45,303 bases of DNA from Rubrivivax sp. (lineage in GTDB: Bacteria > Pseudomonadota > Gammaproteobacteria > Burkholderiales > Burkholderiaceae_C), in assembly GCA_027491255.1 (NCBI GenBank), contig JAIXWM010000164.1, positions 1 through 45,303 of the forward strand. The letters run 5' to 3'. The notes below the pieces were generated by a model, which worked only from the letters and a program-made list of their open reading frames with translations, searched no databases and had not been told where the DNA came from. A program made the translations under genes and the position numbers. Shown in pieces: positions 29,287-37,064 of the stretch. Numbering within the stretch: position 1 is the stretch's first letter; each line of letters begins with the position of its first letter.

Positions 29287-30300
29287 TCACGGGGTTTGTA
29301 TCCCAGATTCCAGCCGCTGCGAGCCGCCGCCGTCTGCCAGCCGGTGCAGGGCCTCGACCAGGCGGACCCCGGCTGCCGACAGCGGGCGGCGGCGGCTGAC
29401 GATGGTGCCGTAGGCTTCGGGGCCGGCGCGCATGCGCACCGGCAGCACGCAGAGCATGCCGTGCCGCGCCAGCAGCCGGGCCACCGACAGCGGCATCGCG
29501 GCCACGTGCCGGCCCTCGGCCACGAGGCAGGTCATGGCGTAGATCGACGGCGTTTCGATCAGGCCGGCGGGCAGGTCCTGCCGCGCCAGCCTGAACTCGC
29601 GATCGACCTGGTCGCGCACGGCGCGGTCGGGCGGCGGCAGCACCCAGGACTCGCCCATCAGCTCGCGCAGGGCGAGGCGCCGTCGGCCCGCCAGCGGGTG
29701 GCCGGGGCTGGCCACCAGCGCCAGCGGGTCGCCCGACAGCTCGCGGAACAGGTACTCGCGGTGCGAGAAGCGGCCCACCGGGCGCGCGACCACGACGTCG
29801 AACTCACCACGCGCCAGCGCGTCGATCAGGCGGTCGCTGGCGTCGATGCTCAGGCGCACCGTCAGCCGGGGCAGCTCGGCGCGCAGCGCGCACACCGCCG
29901 GCGACAGCAGGTCCGACATCGCCGCGATGATGCCGCCCACGGCCAGCGTGCCGGCCTCCTCGCCGGCAGCCTGCAGGTCGCGCCCCAGCGCCTCGACCGC
30001 GCCGCGGATGGCCTCGAACTGCGCGATCACCAGGCGGCCGGCCGCGTTCACGCGCAGCTGCCGCCCGGCGCGGTCGAACAGCACGCCGCCGAGTGCCGAC
30101 TCCAGTTCGCGCAGCAGCTTGGTGGCGGCCGGCTGCGAGACGCCGATCTCGGCCGCCGCCGCGCTCAGCGTGCGCCCCTCGGCCAGGCCCAGCAGCAGCG
30201 CCACCTGGCGCATGCGCAGCCGGTTCAGCAGGCGCCTGCGCCCGGGCCAGGCCTCGGCAGGCGTCGGCTCTTTCATAACCTGAGGTGATGAATGCTTCAT
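29287..30300 (-). CDS. LysR-family transcriptional regulator
   Basis: This 337-residue protein has an N-terminal winged helix (LSAAAAEIGVSQPAATKLLRELE near 50-70) and a LysR substrate domain, with TLAVGGIIAAM near 120 and SGDPLALVASPGHPLAG near 195. Two starts are possible: ATG at 30300 or at 30276. Neither has a strong ribosome site, and the second leaves the operator dyad less overlapped by coding sequence. It is upstream of Bug 1 and sulfatase 1 on the same strand and divergent from Bug 2 and sulfatase 2. It probably controls both arms. The effector is unknown, perhaps the sulfated substrate or its alcohol. Confidence 0.9.
   Translation of the reverse strand: MKHSSPQVMKEPTPAEAWPGRRRLLNRLRMRQVALLLGLAEGRTLSAAAAEIGVSQPAATKLLRELESALGGVLFDRAGRQLRVNAAGRLVIAQFEAIRGAVEALGRDLQAAGEEAGTLAVGGIIAAMSDLLSPAVCALRAELPRLTVRLSIDASDRLIDALARGEFDVVVARPVGRFSHREYLFRELSGDPLALVASPGHPLAGRRRLALRELMGESWVLPPPDRAVRDQVDREFRLARQDLPAGLIETPSIYAMTCLVAEGRHVAAMPLSVARLLARHGMLCVLPVRMRAGPEAYGTIVSRRRPLSAAGVRLVEALHRLADGGGSQRLESGIQTP
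30271..30300. promoter_or_regulatory. LysR-type operator (T-N11-A dyad)
   Basis: TTCAT at 30272-30276, eleven bases, then ATGAA at 30288-30292 is a perfect T-N11-A dyad. A further TTCAT follows at 30296-30300, making ATGAA-N3-TTCAT. It lies in the divergent gap between the regulator and Bug 2, and overlaps the alternative LysR starts, which suits autoregulation. Confidence 0.6.
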
Positions 30301-30333
30301 ATCTTTCGATTTTCCGGGAATGAAAGACGCCCC

Positions 30334-30339
30334 TAGCAT
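30334..30339 (+). promoter_or_regulatory. -10-like TAGCAT for Bug 2
   Basis: TAGCAT lies 33 bases before the Bug 2 ATG. A poor -35 (TTTCCG at 30311-30316) is exactly 17 bases upstream, as expected for an activator-dependent promoter next to the LysR dyad. Confidence 0.35.
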
Positions 30340-30372
30340 CGTGCCCCCGACCGCCGTGATGGAGAACTCCCG

Positions 30373-31362
30373 ATGAGCCTGGCCCCCACCCGCCGCCGCT
30401 GCCTGCCGCTGATCGCCGCGGCGCTGACCCTGACCGGCGCCTCGTGGGCGCAGACGGCCTACCCGACGCAGCCCGTGCGCATCGTCGTCGGCTCGGAGGC
30501 GGGCAGCGCGCCCGACGTCATCGCGCGCAGCCTCGCCAAGGAACTCGAGCCGCTGCTCAGGCAGCCTGTCGTCATCGACAACCGCGCCGGCGCCGCCGGC
30601 ACGGTGGGGGCAGCAGCCGTGGCGCAGGCGCCGGCCGACGGCTACACGCTGCTGATGGGCACGGTGGCCAACATCGCCCTGGCGCCTTCGTTCTACCCGA
30701 TACGCTACAAGCCGGTGGAAAGCTTCACGGCGGTGGGCATGGTCGCCTCGGTGCCGCTGGTGCTGGTGGCCGCGACGTCCACCGGCGCGACGACGGTGGC
30801 CGAGCTGGGCGCGAAGCTGCGCGCCACCACGGCCGCGGCCCCGGCGCCTTATGCCTCGCCCGGCATCGGCGGCCCGCAGCATCTCGCGGGCGTGCTGCTC
30901 GAAAAGCAGCTCGGCGTGCGCCTGCTGCACGTGCCCCACAAGAGCGGCGGGGCGGCGATGACGGCAGTGGCCGGCGGCGAGGTGCAGCTCGCCTTTGCAG
31001 GCATCCCGGCGGCGCTGCCGCTGCTGCAGTCACGTCGCGTGACGGCGCTGTTCGTCACCTCGGCCACGCGCTCGCCCGCGCTGCCTGACGTGCCCTCGGC
31101 GCCGCAGGCCGGCCAGCCGGGGTTCGAGGTCGACAACTGGCACGCGCTGTATGCGCCTGCCGGCCTGCCGCCCCCGGTGCGCGCCACGCTGGAAACCGCG
31201 CTGCGCGCGGCGCTGCAGAAGGAGTCGATCCGCAAGGACTTCGAGCGGCTGGGCGCCGAGCCACGCGCCGGCACGGGCGCCGAGCTGGCCGACTTCACGG
31301 CACGCGAGACCACGCGCTGGGGCACGCTCGCCCGCGACGCCGGCCTGGCGCGCGCGCAGTGA
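30373..31362 (+). CDS. Bug-family tripartite tricarboxylate transporter receptor (Bug 2)
   Basis: This 329-residue periplasmic receptor has an Arg-rich signal peptide (TRRRCLPL, cleavage after ASWAQ). Family blocks are PVRIVVGSEAGSAPDVIAR, PVVIDNRAGAAG, QAPADGYTLLMG and VPHKSGGAAMTAVAGG. The ATG has GGAG about nine bases upstream. It is the first gene of the divergent arm and is followed after 100 bases by sulfatase 2. Like Bug 1 it lacks membrane partners nearby. It may serve another TctAB pair or act as a sensor component, as some Bug proteins do. Confidence 0.92.
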   Translation: MSLAPTRRRCLPLIAAALTLTGASWAQTAYPTQPVRIVVGSEAGSAPDVIARSLAKELEPLLRQPVVIDNRAGAAGTVGAAAVAQAPADGYTLLMGTVANIALAPSFYPIRYKPVESFTAVGMVASVPLVLVAATSTGATTVAELGAKLRATTAAAPAPYASPGIGGPQHLAGVLLEKQLGVRLLHVPHKSGGAAMTAVAGGEVQLAFAGIPAALPLLQSRRVTALFVTSATRSPALPDVPSAPQAGQPGFEVDNWHALYAPAGLPPPVRATLETALRAALQKESIRKDFERLGAEPRAGTGAELADFTARETTRWGTLARDAGLARAQ

Positions 31363-31462
31363 GCAGGACACCGACTGCCGCCGGCGCCATGAGGCGGGCG
31401 CCGGCTGTCGCGGGCGGCCTGCCGCAGGCACCCACCGAGGCGTGCCGCAAGGGGACCACACC

Positions 31463-32920
31463 ATGACCGCGATGAACCTGCTCGTCATCATGGACGACGA
31501 GCACAACAAGAAGGTGCTCGGCTGCAACGGCCACCCGATGGTGCGCACGCCGAACCTCGACCGCCTGGCAGCGCGCAGCGTCTGCTTCGACAACGCGTAT
31601 TCGAGTTCGCCCATCTGCGTGCCCGCGCGCGCAGCGCTCGCCACCGGGCTGCATGTGCACGACACCGGCTGCTGGGACAACGCCATCGCCTACGACGGCC
31701 GCCCGCCCAGCTGGGCCCACGTGCTGCGCGACGCCGGCCACCGGGTGGTGTCGATCGGCAAGCTGCACTACGGCAACGACGCCGTGGACGGCGGCTTCAC
31801 CGAGCAGATCATCCCGATGCACATCGAGGCCGGCGTGGGCGACCTCTACGGCCTGCTGCGCAATCCGTTGCCGGTGCGCCACCAGTCGGCCGACCTGGCC
31901 CGCAGCATCGGCCCCGGCGAGAGCAGCTACACCCGCTACGACCGCGACATCGCGCAGCAGGCGGTGCGCTGGATCGAGGCCGAGGGCCGGCGCCGCCAGG
32001 ACCGGCCCTGGACACTGTTCTGCTCCTTCATCGCCCCGCACTCGCCGCTGATCGCGCCGCCGGAGTTCTACGGCCTGTACGACCCGGCGCGCGTCCCGCT
32101 GCCCAAGCCCCGCACCCGCCCGCTGCACCCCTGGGTGCAGGCCTGGGACGACTGCTACCGATTCGACCGCCACTTCGAGAGCGAGCAGCAGCGCCGGGTC
32201 GCGATCGCGTCCTACTTCGGCCTCGTGTCCTTCCTCGACCACCACGTGGGCCTGCTGATGCACGCGCTCGAGTCCTCGGGCCTGGCCGATTGCACGCGGG
32301 TGCTCTTCCTGTCGGACCACGGCGACAACCTGGGCGCGCGCGCGCTGTGGGGCAAGTCGACGATGTACGAGGAATCGGCCGCGGTGCCGATGATGCTGTC
32401 GGGCCCGGACCTGCCGGCCGGGCGGCATGTGGACACGCCGGTGTCGCACGTCGACATCTTCCCGACGGTGCTGCGCGCGCTCGGCGTGCCGGCCCCGGCG
32501 CTGCCCGTGCCGCTGCGTGGCCAGGCGCTGCAGGACTTCGTCGAACCCGCCCCCGCGCAGGCGCAGCGTCACGTCTTCAGCGAGTACCACGCGGCGGGTT
32601 CGGTCAGCGCGGCCTACATGCTGCGTCAGGGCCGCCACAAGTTCATCCACTACACCGGCCACGCGCCCGAGCTCTTCGACCTGCAGGCCGACCCCGAGGA
32701 ACAGGACGATCTGGCCGGCCGGCCCGGTTCGGCACCGCTGCTCGCGCACTTCGATGCACTGCTGCACACCGTCTGCGACCACGAGGCCACCGACCGGCGC
32801 GCCAAGCGCGATCAGGCTGCGCTGATCCAGCGCCACGGCGGCGCGCAGGCCATCCTGGCACGCGGGGGCAGCAGCTACACACCGATCCCCGGCGAAGAAG
32901 TCAGACTGATGGCGTCCTGA
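31463..32920 (+). CDS. sulfatase, Cys-type formylglycine enzyme (sulfatase 2)
   Basis: This 485-residue cytosolic sulfatase-family protein has the modification site CVPAR (Cys52). Metal-binding VIMDDEHN is at 8-15, GKLHYGND near 95, and FLSDHGDNLGARALWGKS near 286. No signal peptide is present. The ATG at 31463 has AGGGGA about eight bases upstream. It belongs to a different branch from sulfatase 1 (different active-site neighbours and length), so the two arms probably cleave different esters. The pattern is also compatible with choline-sulfatase-like or phosphonate-monoester hydrolase activity; the substrate cannot be fixed. Confidence 0.88.
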   Translation: MTAMNLLVIMDDEHNKKVLGCNGHPMVRTPNLDRLAARSVCFDNAYSSSPICVPARAALATGLHVHDTGCWDNAIAYDGRPPSWAHVLRDAGHRVVSIGKLHYGNDAVDGGFTEQIIPMHIEAGVGDLYGLLRNPLPVRHQSADLARSIGPGESSYTRYDRDIAQQAVRWIEAEGRRRQDRPWTLFCSFIAPHSPLIAPPEFYGLYDPARVPLPKPRTRPLHPWVQAWDDCYRFDRHFESEQQRRVAIASYFGLVSFLDHHVGLLMHALESSGLADCTRVLFLSDHGDNLGARALWGKSTMYEESAAVPMMLSGPDLPAGRHVDTPVSHVDIFPTVLRALGVPAPALPVPLRGQALQDFVEPAPAQAQRHVFSEYHAAGSVSAAYMLRQGRHKFIHYTGHAPELFDLQADPEEQDDLAGRPGSAPLLAHFDALLHTVCDHEATDRRAKRDQAALIQRHGGAQAILARGGSSYTPIPGEEVRLMAS

Positions 32921-32966
32921 ACGGACGGTTGCCGGAACTGCCGCCGCGGGCCCGCCGCTCCGGTGC

Positions 32967-33671
32967 TCACCCCAGCGGCCGCCGCACGCCCCAGCCCACC
33001 GCGGGGCGGCGGTTGCCCGGGTGGGCGGGGTCGGGCCCCCAGATCGCCTGGTAGGTGTCCACGCAGCGGCCGGCGCGCTGCAGCGCGGCGAAGGCCACCG
33101 CCAGCAGCGCCCACCACAGGCCCAGCACCAGCAACATCCAGCGCGGCGCGTCGGCCACGACGAGGCCGAGCACGGTGCAGGCCACCGACGCCAGCAGCGC
33201 CGCCCAACCGAGCCCCTTGTGCAGGCGCTCGAAGCGCACGCGCCGCGGTGTCATGTCGTAGTGGTCACCGCGCAGCGTCTGCGAGCCCGGCCCGCCCTTG
33301 CTGCCGCGGGCCTGCCCGGCGGCCACCTGCAGCCACGCGGCGGCGGCGAGCAGCCAGCCCAGCCAGGCGTGGGACAGCGCCATCGGCCCGGCGCCCGGCA
33401 AGCCCTGGCGCGCCAGCACGAGCCCGAGCGCCAGCGTCATCAGCGCAACGCCCGACCACTGCAAGGCGCGGTGCGCGTGCCACCAGGGCTTGGTGTCGAG
33501 CACGCGCGGCCAGTCCTGCCCGGGCAGCACCTTGAAGAAGCGCGCGGCCAGCGCTCCCAGCGGCAGCAGCACGCCCCAGGCCAGCACCATCAGCCGCGCG
33601 TGCCAGTAGACGGCGGCCTCGATCGTGTGCGTCGCGGCGCCGCTCAGGGGGGTGGCGAGCCAGTCGAGCAT
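32967..33671 (-). CDS. cytochrome b561-domain membrane protein
   Basis: This 234-residue protein has four or five hydrophobic helices. Histidines are placed as haem b ligands: HARLMVLAWGVLLPLGALAA, WWHAHRALQWSGVALM, LSHAWLGWLLAAAAW and RLHKGLGWAALL. This is the cytochrome b561/ferric-reductase-like pattern, implying transmembrane electron transfer. The C-terminus (RCVDTYQAIWGPDPAHPGNRRP) is polar. The ATG at 33671 lacks a ribosome site. It is convergent with sulfatase 2 and divergent from atuA, so it is probably an independent unit. The electron donor and acceptor are unknown. Confidence 0.8.
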   Translation of the reverse strand: MLDWLATPLSGAATHTIEAAVYWHARLMVLAWGVLLPLGALAARFFKVLPGQDWPRVLDTKPWWHAHRALQWSGVALMTLALGLVLARQGLPGAGPMALSHAWLGWLLAAAAWLQVAAGQARGSKGGPGSQTLRGDHYDMTPRRVRFERLHKGLGWAALLASVACTVLGLVVADAPRWMLLVLGLWWALLAVAFAALQRAGRCVDTYQAIWGPDPAHPGNRRPAVGWGVRRPLG

Positions 33672-34046
33672 CGGCGCGTCAGCAGGTGTGCCGGGCGGCG
33701 GCAGGGCGACGCTCGACGCCCGGGCGGGACGGGCTCGGTGGCGGCACACGCGCGCGGCCGCGCATGTGACCGCCCGCTGCCGTCGCGCCGTGCGGCCGGG
33801 GTGTCGCAGGCGCGCGGCACCGCCGCATCGGGCGGGACGTCCGGGCGGCGAGGGTCGGCGACGGAGGCGCTGTGGTCGCGCCGGTGGCGCAGGCCTTCGC
33901 GGCGCATCGGGCGTCGAAGACTTCGAGGTCCATGCCTGATTCTCGGGCGTGGCCACGCGGCGCGCGCGCCGCCCCCGCCGCCGCGCCGCGGCATTCATCA
34001 TGATGTGCAGGCGAGCGCGCCCCGCGCCGGCCCGATACTTGCGCCC
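33672..34046. other. 375-base divergent intergenic region
   Basis: This gap separates the cytochrome b561 and AtuA-type genes. Open frames cross it on both strands but lack conserved motifs and ribosome sites. An AT-richer patch (TTCATCATGATGTG, 33994-34007) and the -10-like GATACT at 34034 are the only signals. I see no gene or RNA in it. Confidence 0.5.
34034..34039 (+). promoter_or_regulatory. -10-like GATACT upstream of the AtuA-type gene
   Basis: GATACT ends seven bases before the ATG at 34047 and no Shine-Dalgarno sequence is present, consistent with a leaderless transcript. Confidence 0.4.
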
Positions 34047-35477
34047 ATGTCGCGCCCGCTCCTCGTCGGTTGTGCCGCCGGTTTTTCCGGGGACCGCACC
34101 GACGCGGCCCGACCGGTGGTCGACACGCTGCTCGCGCGCGGCGGGCCCGCCTGCCTGATCTTCGAGACGCTGGCCGAGCGCACGCTGGCGCTGGCGCAGC
34201 AGGCGCGGCGCGCCGACCCGGCCGCAGGCTACGAGCCGCTGCTCGACGAGATGCTGCGCCCGGTGCTGGCCGACTGCGTCGCGCAGGGCGTGCGCATCGT
34301 CGGCAACTTCGGCGCCGCCCACCCGCGCGGCGCGGCGCGGCGCATCCTCGCGCTGGCCGAGGAGCTGGGCGGGCGCCGTCCACGCGTGGCCGTCGTCGAG
34401 GGCGACGACCTGTCCGACGCGCGCCACCACGCACTGCTGCTGCACGCCCTGGGCGAGGCCGCCGGCCCGGCGCCCGAGGCGGGCACGGGGCTGCCGCGAC
34501 CGGCCGCCTCCGCCGATCCCGCCCATCCCACCGGTCCCGTCCCTGGCGAGGCCATCGACATCGCCAGCGCCAACGTCTACCTGGGCGCCGAAGGCATCGC
34601 CCAGGCCCTGCGCGCCGGCGCCGACATCGTCGTCACCGGCCGTGTCGCCGACCCCTCGCTGACGGTCGGCCCGGCGCTCGCGCACTTCGGCTGGGCCGAC
34701 GACGACTGGGACCGCCTCGCCCGCGCGACCATGGCCGGCCACCTGCTGGAGTGCGGCGCCCAGGTCAGCGGCGGCTACTACGCCGACCCCGGCTTCAAGG
34801 ACGTGCCCGGCCTGGCGCGCGTGGGCTTTCCGATTGCCGAGGTCGACGCCGACGGCGGCTGTGTGATCTTCAAGGCCGACGGCACCGGCGGCTGCGTCGA
34901 CGAGCACACCGTCAAGGAGCAGCTCCTGTACGAGCTGCACGACCCCGCGGCCTACCTCACGCCCGATGTGGTTGCCGACATCAGCGCGGCCACGGTCGAG
35001 CAGCTCGGTCCCGACCGCGTCAGGCTGTCGGGCGTGCGCGGCCACCCACGACCGGCGACGCTGAAGGCCCTGGTCTTTCGCCGCACCGGCTGGCTGGCCG
35101 AAGGCGAGATTTCCTACGCCGGACCGGGCGCCGAGGCGCGGGCCCGGCTGGCGGCGCAGGTGCTGCGCGAGCGCTGGGGCGACGCCGGGGCGCTGCGGGC
35201 CGACCTGATCGGTGTGTGCAGCGTCTTCGGTGACGACGCCGGACACTGGCTGGCTGCCCATGCCGAGGGCGACGCGCGCGACGTGCGCCTGCGCGTCGCG
35301 ACACGACAGCCCACCCGCGCCGCGGCCGAGCGCCTGACGCGCGAGGTCACGGCGCTGTACACCTGCGGCCCGGCCGGGGGCGGCGGCGTGCGCACGGCGC
35401 TGCGCGAGCGCCTGGGTTCACGGGCCTGCCTGGTGCCGCGCGAACGCGTGCCCACGCGGGTGGAGTTCGTCTCGTGA
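34047..35477 (+). CDS. acyclic terpene utilisation AtuA-family protein (DUF1446)
   Basis: This 476-residue cytosolic protein contains the DUF1446 core: GCAAGFSGDRTDAA at the start, ASANVYLGAEGIAQAL near 172, GADIVVTGRVADPSLTVGP near 191, and HLLECGAQVSGGYYADPG near 232. AtuA is needed for citronellol/geraniol breakdown in Pseudomonas, but its reaction is unknown and many homologues sit in non-terpene clusters. A Pro/Ala-rich insert occupies about 138-168. The stop overlaps the GTG of the next gene by four bases. No other atu genes (carboxylase, dehydrogenase, isohexenyl-glutaconyl hydratase) are present, so terpene use is not supported here. Confidence 0.85.
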   Translation: MSRPLLVGCAAGFSGDRTDAARPVVDTLLARGGPACLIFETLAERTLALAQQARRADPAAGYEPLLDEMLRPVLADCVAQGVRIVGNFGAAHPRGAARRILALAEELGGRRPRVAVVEGDDLSDARHHALLLHALGEAAGPAPEAGTGLPRPAASADPAHPTGPVPGEAIDIASANVYLGAEGIAQALRAGADIVVTGRVADPSLTVGPALAHFGWADDDWDRLARATMAGHLLECGAQVSGGYYADPGFKDVPGLARVGFPIAEVDADGGCVIFKADGTGGCVDEHTVKEQLLYELHDPAAYLTPDVVADISAATVEQLGPDRVRLSGVRGHPRPATLKALVFRRTGWLAEGEISYAGPGAEARARLAAQVLRERWGDAGALRADLIGVCSVFGDDAGHWLAAHAEGDARDVRLRVATRQPTRAAAERLTREVTALYTCGPAGGGGVRTALRERLGSRACLVPRERVPTRVEFVS

Positions 35478-35863
35478 GCGCGGACGACCTGATCACCGTG
35501 CCGCTGCGCTGGGCCGCCCATGGCCGCACCGGCGACAAGGGCGACCGCTCGAACATCAGCGTCATCGCCTGGCACCCCGCGCTGTACCCGCTGCTGCTCG
35601 AGCAGGTGACCGAGCAGGCGCTGGCCCGGCTGTTCGCGGCGCGCCGGCCGGCCCGCGTCACACGCCACGCGCTGCCGACCTTGCATGCGCTGAACTTCGT
35701 CCTCGATGCGGTGCTCGACGGCGGGGTCAACGATGCGCTGAACCTCGACAGCCACGGCAAGACACTGTCCTTCCACCTCATGACGCTGCCGCTGCAGGTG
35801 CCGGTGGCGCTGCGGGGCTGCCTGAAAATCCCCGCCGTTCCCGCTGCAGCGCCGTCCGGCTGA
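35474..35863 (+). CDS. AtuA-associated small protein (AtuA C-terminal-like fold)
   Basis: This 129-residue protein has the block AAHGRTGDKGDRSNISVIA near 14. It matches the ferredoxin-like C-terminal region that in other organisms is fused to the AtuA/DUF1446 domain. The GTG start overlaps the preceding TGA (GTGA), so the two are expected to form one complex. The conserved block ends with LNFVLDAVLDGGV and DSHGKTLSFHLM. The function is unknown beyond this partnership. Confidence 0.82.
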   Translation: MSADDLITVPLRWAAHGRTGDKGDRSNISVIAWHPALYPLLLEQVTEQALARLFAARRPARVTRHALPTLHALNFVLDAVLDGGVNDALNLDSHGKTLSFHLMTLPLQVPVALRGCLKIPAVPAAAPSG

Positions 35864-35894
35864 CACTTCGGGCCTGTGGCGCGCCCGGCCCGGC

Positions 35895-35908
35895 CCGGCC
35901 CGGGCCGG
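35895..35908. repeat. 14-bp palindrome before Bug 3
   Basis: CCGGCCC joined to GGGCCGG lies in a CCCGG-repeat tract after the AtuA pair. It could be a weak terminator hairpin or a GC slippage tract. A 17-base string shared with 7551-7567 follows at 35924. Confidence 0.35.
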
Positions 35909-35980
35909 TGCACGTTGGCGCGCGCCCTGCGGCTGCGCCCGCCCCCTTCGATGTCCCATCCATTCACCAGGAGACCCCGC

Positions 35981-36952
35981 ATGCAAGCCCTTCGCCGTCG
36001 CCAGGCCTTGATCGGTGCCGCACTGCTGTGCAGCACGGCCGCCGCCTTCGCCCAGGCCTACCCGAACAAGCCGATCCGCGCTGTCGTGCCCTTTGCCGCC
36101 GGCAGCGCCACCGACCAGATCGGCCGCGCCTTTGCCGAGAAGATGTCGCAGTTGCTCGGCCAGCAGGTCGTCGTCGACAACAAGCCCGGCGCCAGCGGCA
36201 TGCTCGGCGCCGACATCGTCGCCAAGGCGCCGGCCGACGGCTACACCATCCTGATCGGGACCAACAGCACGAACGCGGCGCTGAAGTTCCTGATGAAGAA
36301 GCTGCCCTACGACCAGGACACGGCCTTCGCGCCGGTGGCCTACATCGGCTCGGTGCCGCTGATGGTGGCGGTGCACAACAACGTGCCGGCGAAGACGCTC
36401 AAGGAGTTCGTCGACCTGGCCAAGGCCAAGCCCGGAGAGGTCAGCTTCGCCTACGCGAGCACCTCGCAGCAGGTGTCGTCGGAGATGTTGTCCAGCATGG
36501 CCGGCATCCGCATGAACGCCATCCCCTACAAGAGCGGCCCCGCGGCGATGACTGACCTGATCGGCGGCCAGGTCAACATGTTCACCGCCGACTTCGCCGT
36601 CACCGTGCCGCAGCACAAAGCCGGCAAGATCCGTGGCCTGGCGGTGACGTCGAGCAAGCGCGTGGCCGTCGTGCCCGAGCTGCCCACGGTGAACGAGGCG
36701 CTGGGCCTGAAGGACTACGAGCTCATCGCCTACTTCGCCGTCTTCGCGCCGGCGGGCACGCCACGCGACGTGGTCATGCGCCTGAACCAGGCCGTCAACG
36801 CCGCGGCCAACAGCAAGGACGTGCAGGACAAGTTCGCCGCCACCGGCTTCAGTGTTGAGCCGGGCACGCCCGAGGACCTGGCGCAGCGCAATGCGCGCGA
36901 GACCGCGAAGTGGGAAAAAGCGATCCGCGACGCGAAGATCGAAGCGCAGTGA
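35981..36952 (+). CDS. Bug-family tripartite tricarboxylate transporter receptor (Bug 3)
   Basis: This 323-residue periplasmic receptor has a signal peptide (LRRRQALIGAALL, ending AAFAQ). Family blocks are PIRAVVPFAAGSATDQIGR, VVVDNKPGASGMLG, KAPADGYTILIGT and IPYKSGPAAMTDLIGG. The ATG at 35981 has AGGAG eight bases upstream. Its pocket loop differs from Bug 1 and Bug 2. It lies 117 bases after the AtuA pair on the same strand, and Bug genes beside AtuA pairs suggest joint use of one compound; no membrane subunits are nearby. Confidence 0.93.
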   Translation: MQALRRRQALIGAALLCSTAAAFAQAYPNKPIRAVVPFAAGSATDQIGRAFAEKMSQLLGQQVVVDNKPGASGMLGADIVAKAPADGYTILIGTNSTNAALKFLMKKLPYDQDTAFAPVAYIGSVPLMVAVHNNVPAKTLKEFVDLAKAKPGEVSFAYASTSQQVSSEMLSSMAGIRMNAIPYKSGPAAMTDLIGGQVNMFTADFAVTVPQHKAGKIRGLAVTSSKRVAVVPELPTVNEALGLKDYELIAYFAVFAPAGTPRDVVMRLNQAVNAAANSKDVQDKFAATGFSVEPGTPEDLAQRNARETAKWEKAIRDAKIEAQ

Positions 36953-37064
36953 TGCTGCGCGGCCTCTGAGCAGCGCGGCGGGGGCCGGCGGTCCATGCGG
37001 GCCGCGGTCCCGCGCCGGCCGAGGCCCGATCGCCGATCCCGCGGCGCCACCTTTGCGAGGCGCC

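Noticed and set aside
33679..34046. A minus-strand gene in the gap upstream of atuA
   Set aside because: The frame is Arg/Pro/Ala-rich, has no ribosome site and no conserved block, and continues antisense into atuA.
36953..37064. A cobalamin riboswitch before nrdJ
   Set aside because: Only 112 bases are available and no B12-box-like conserved sequence was seen.
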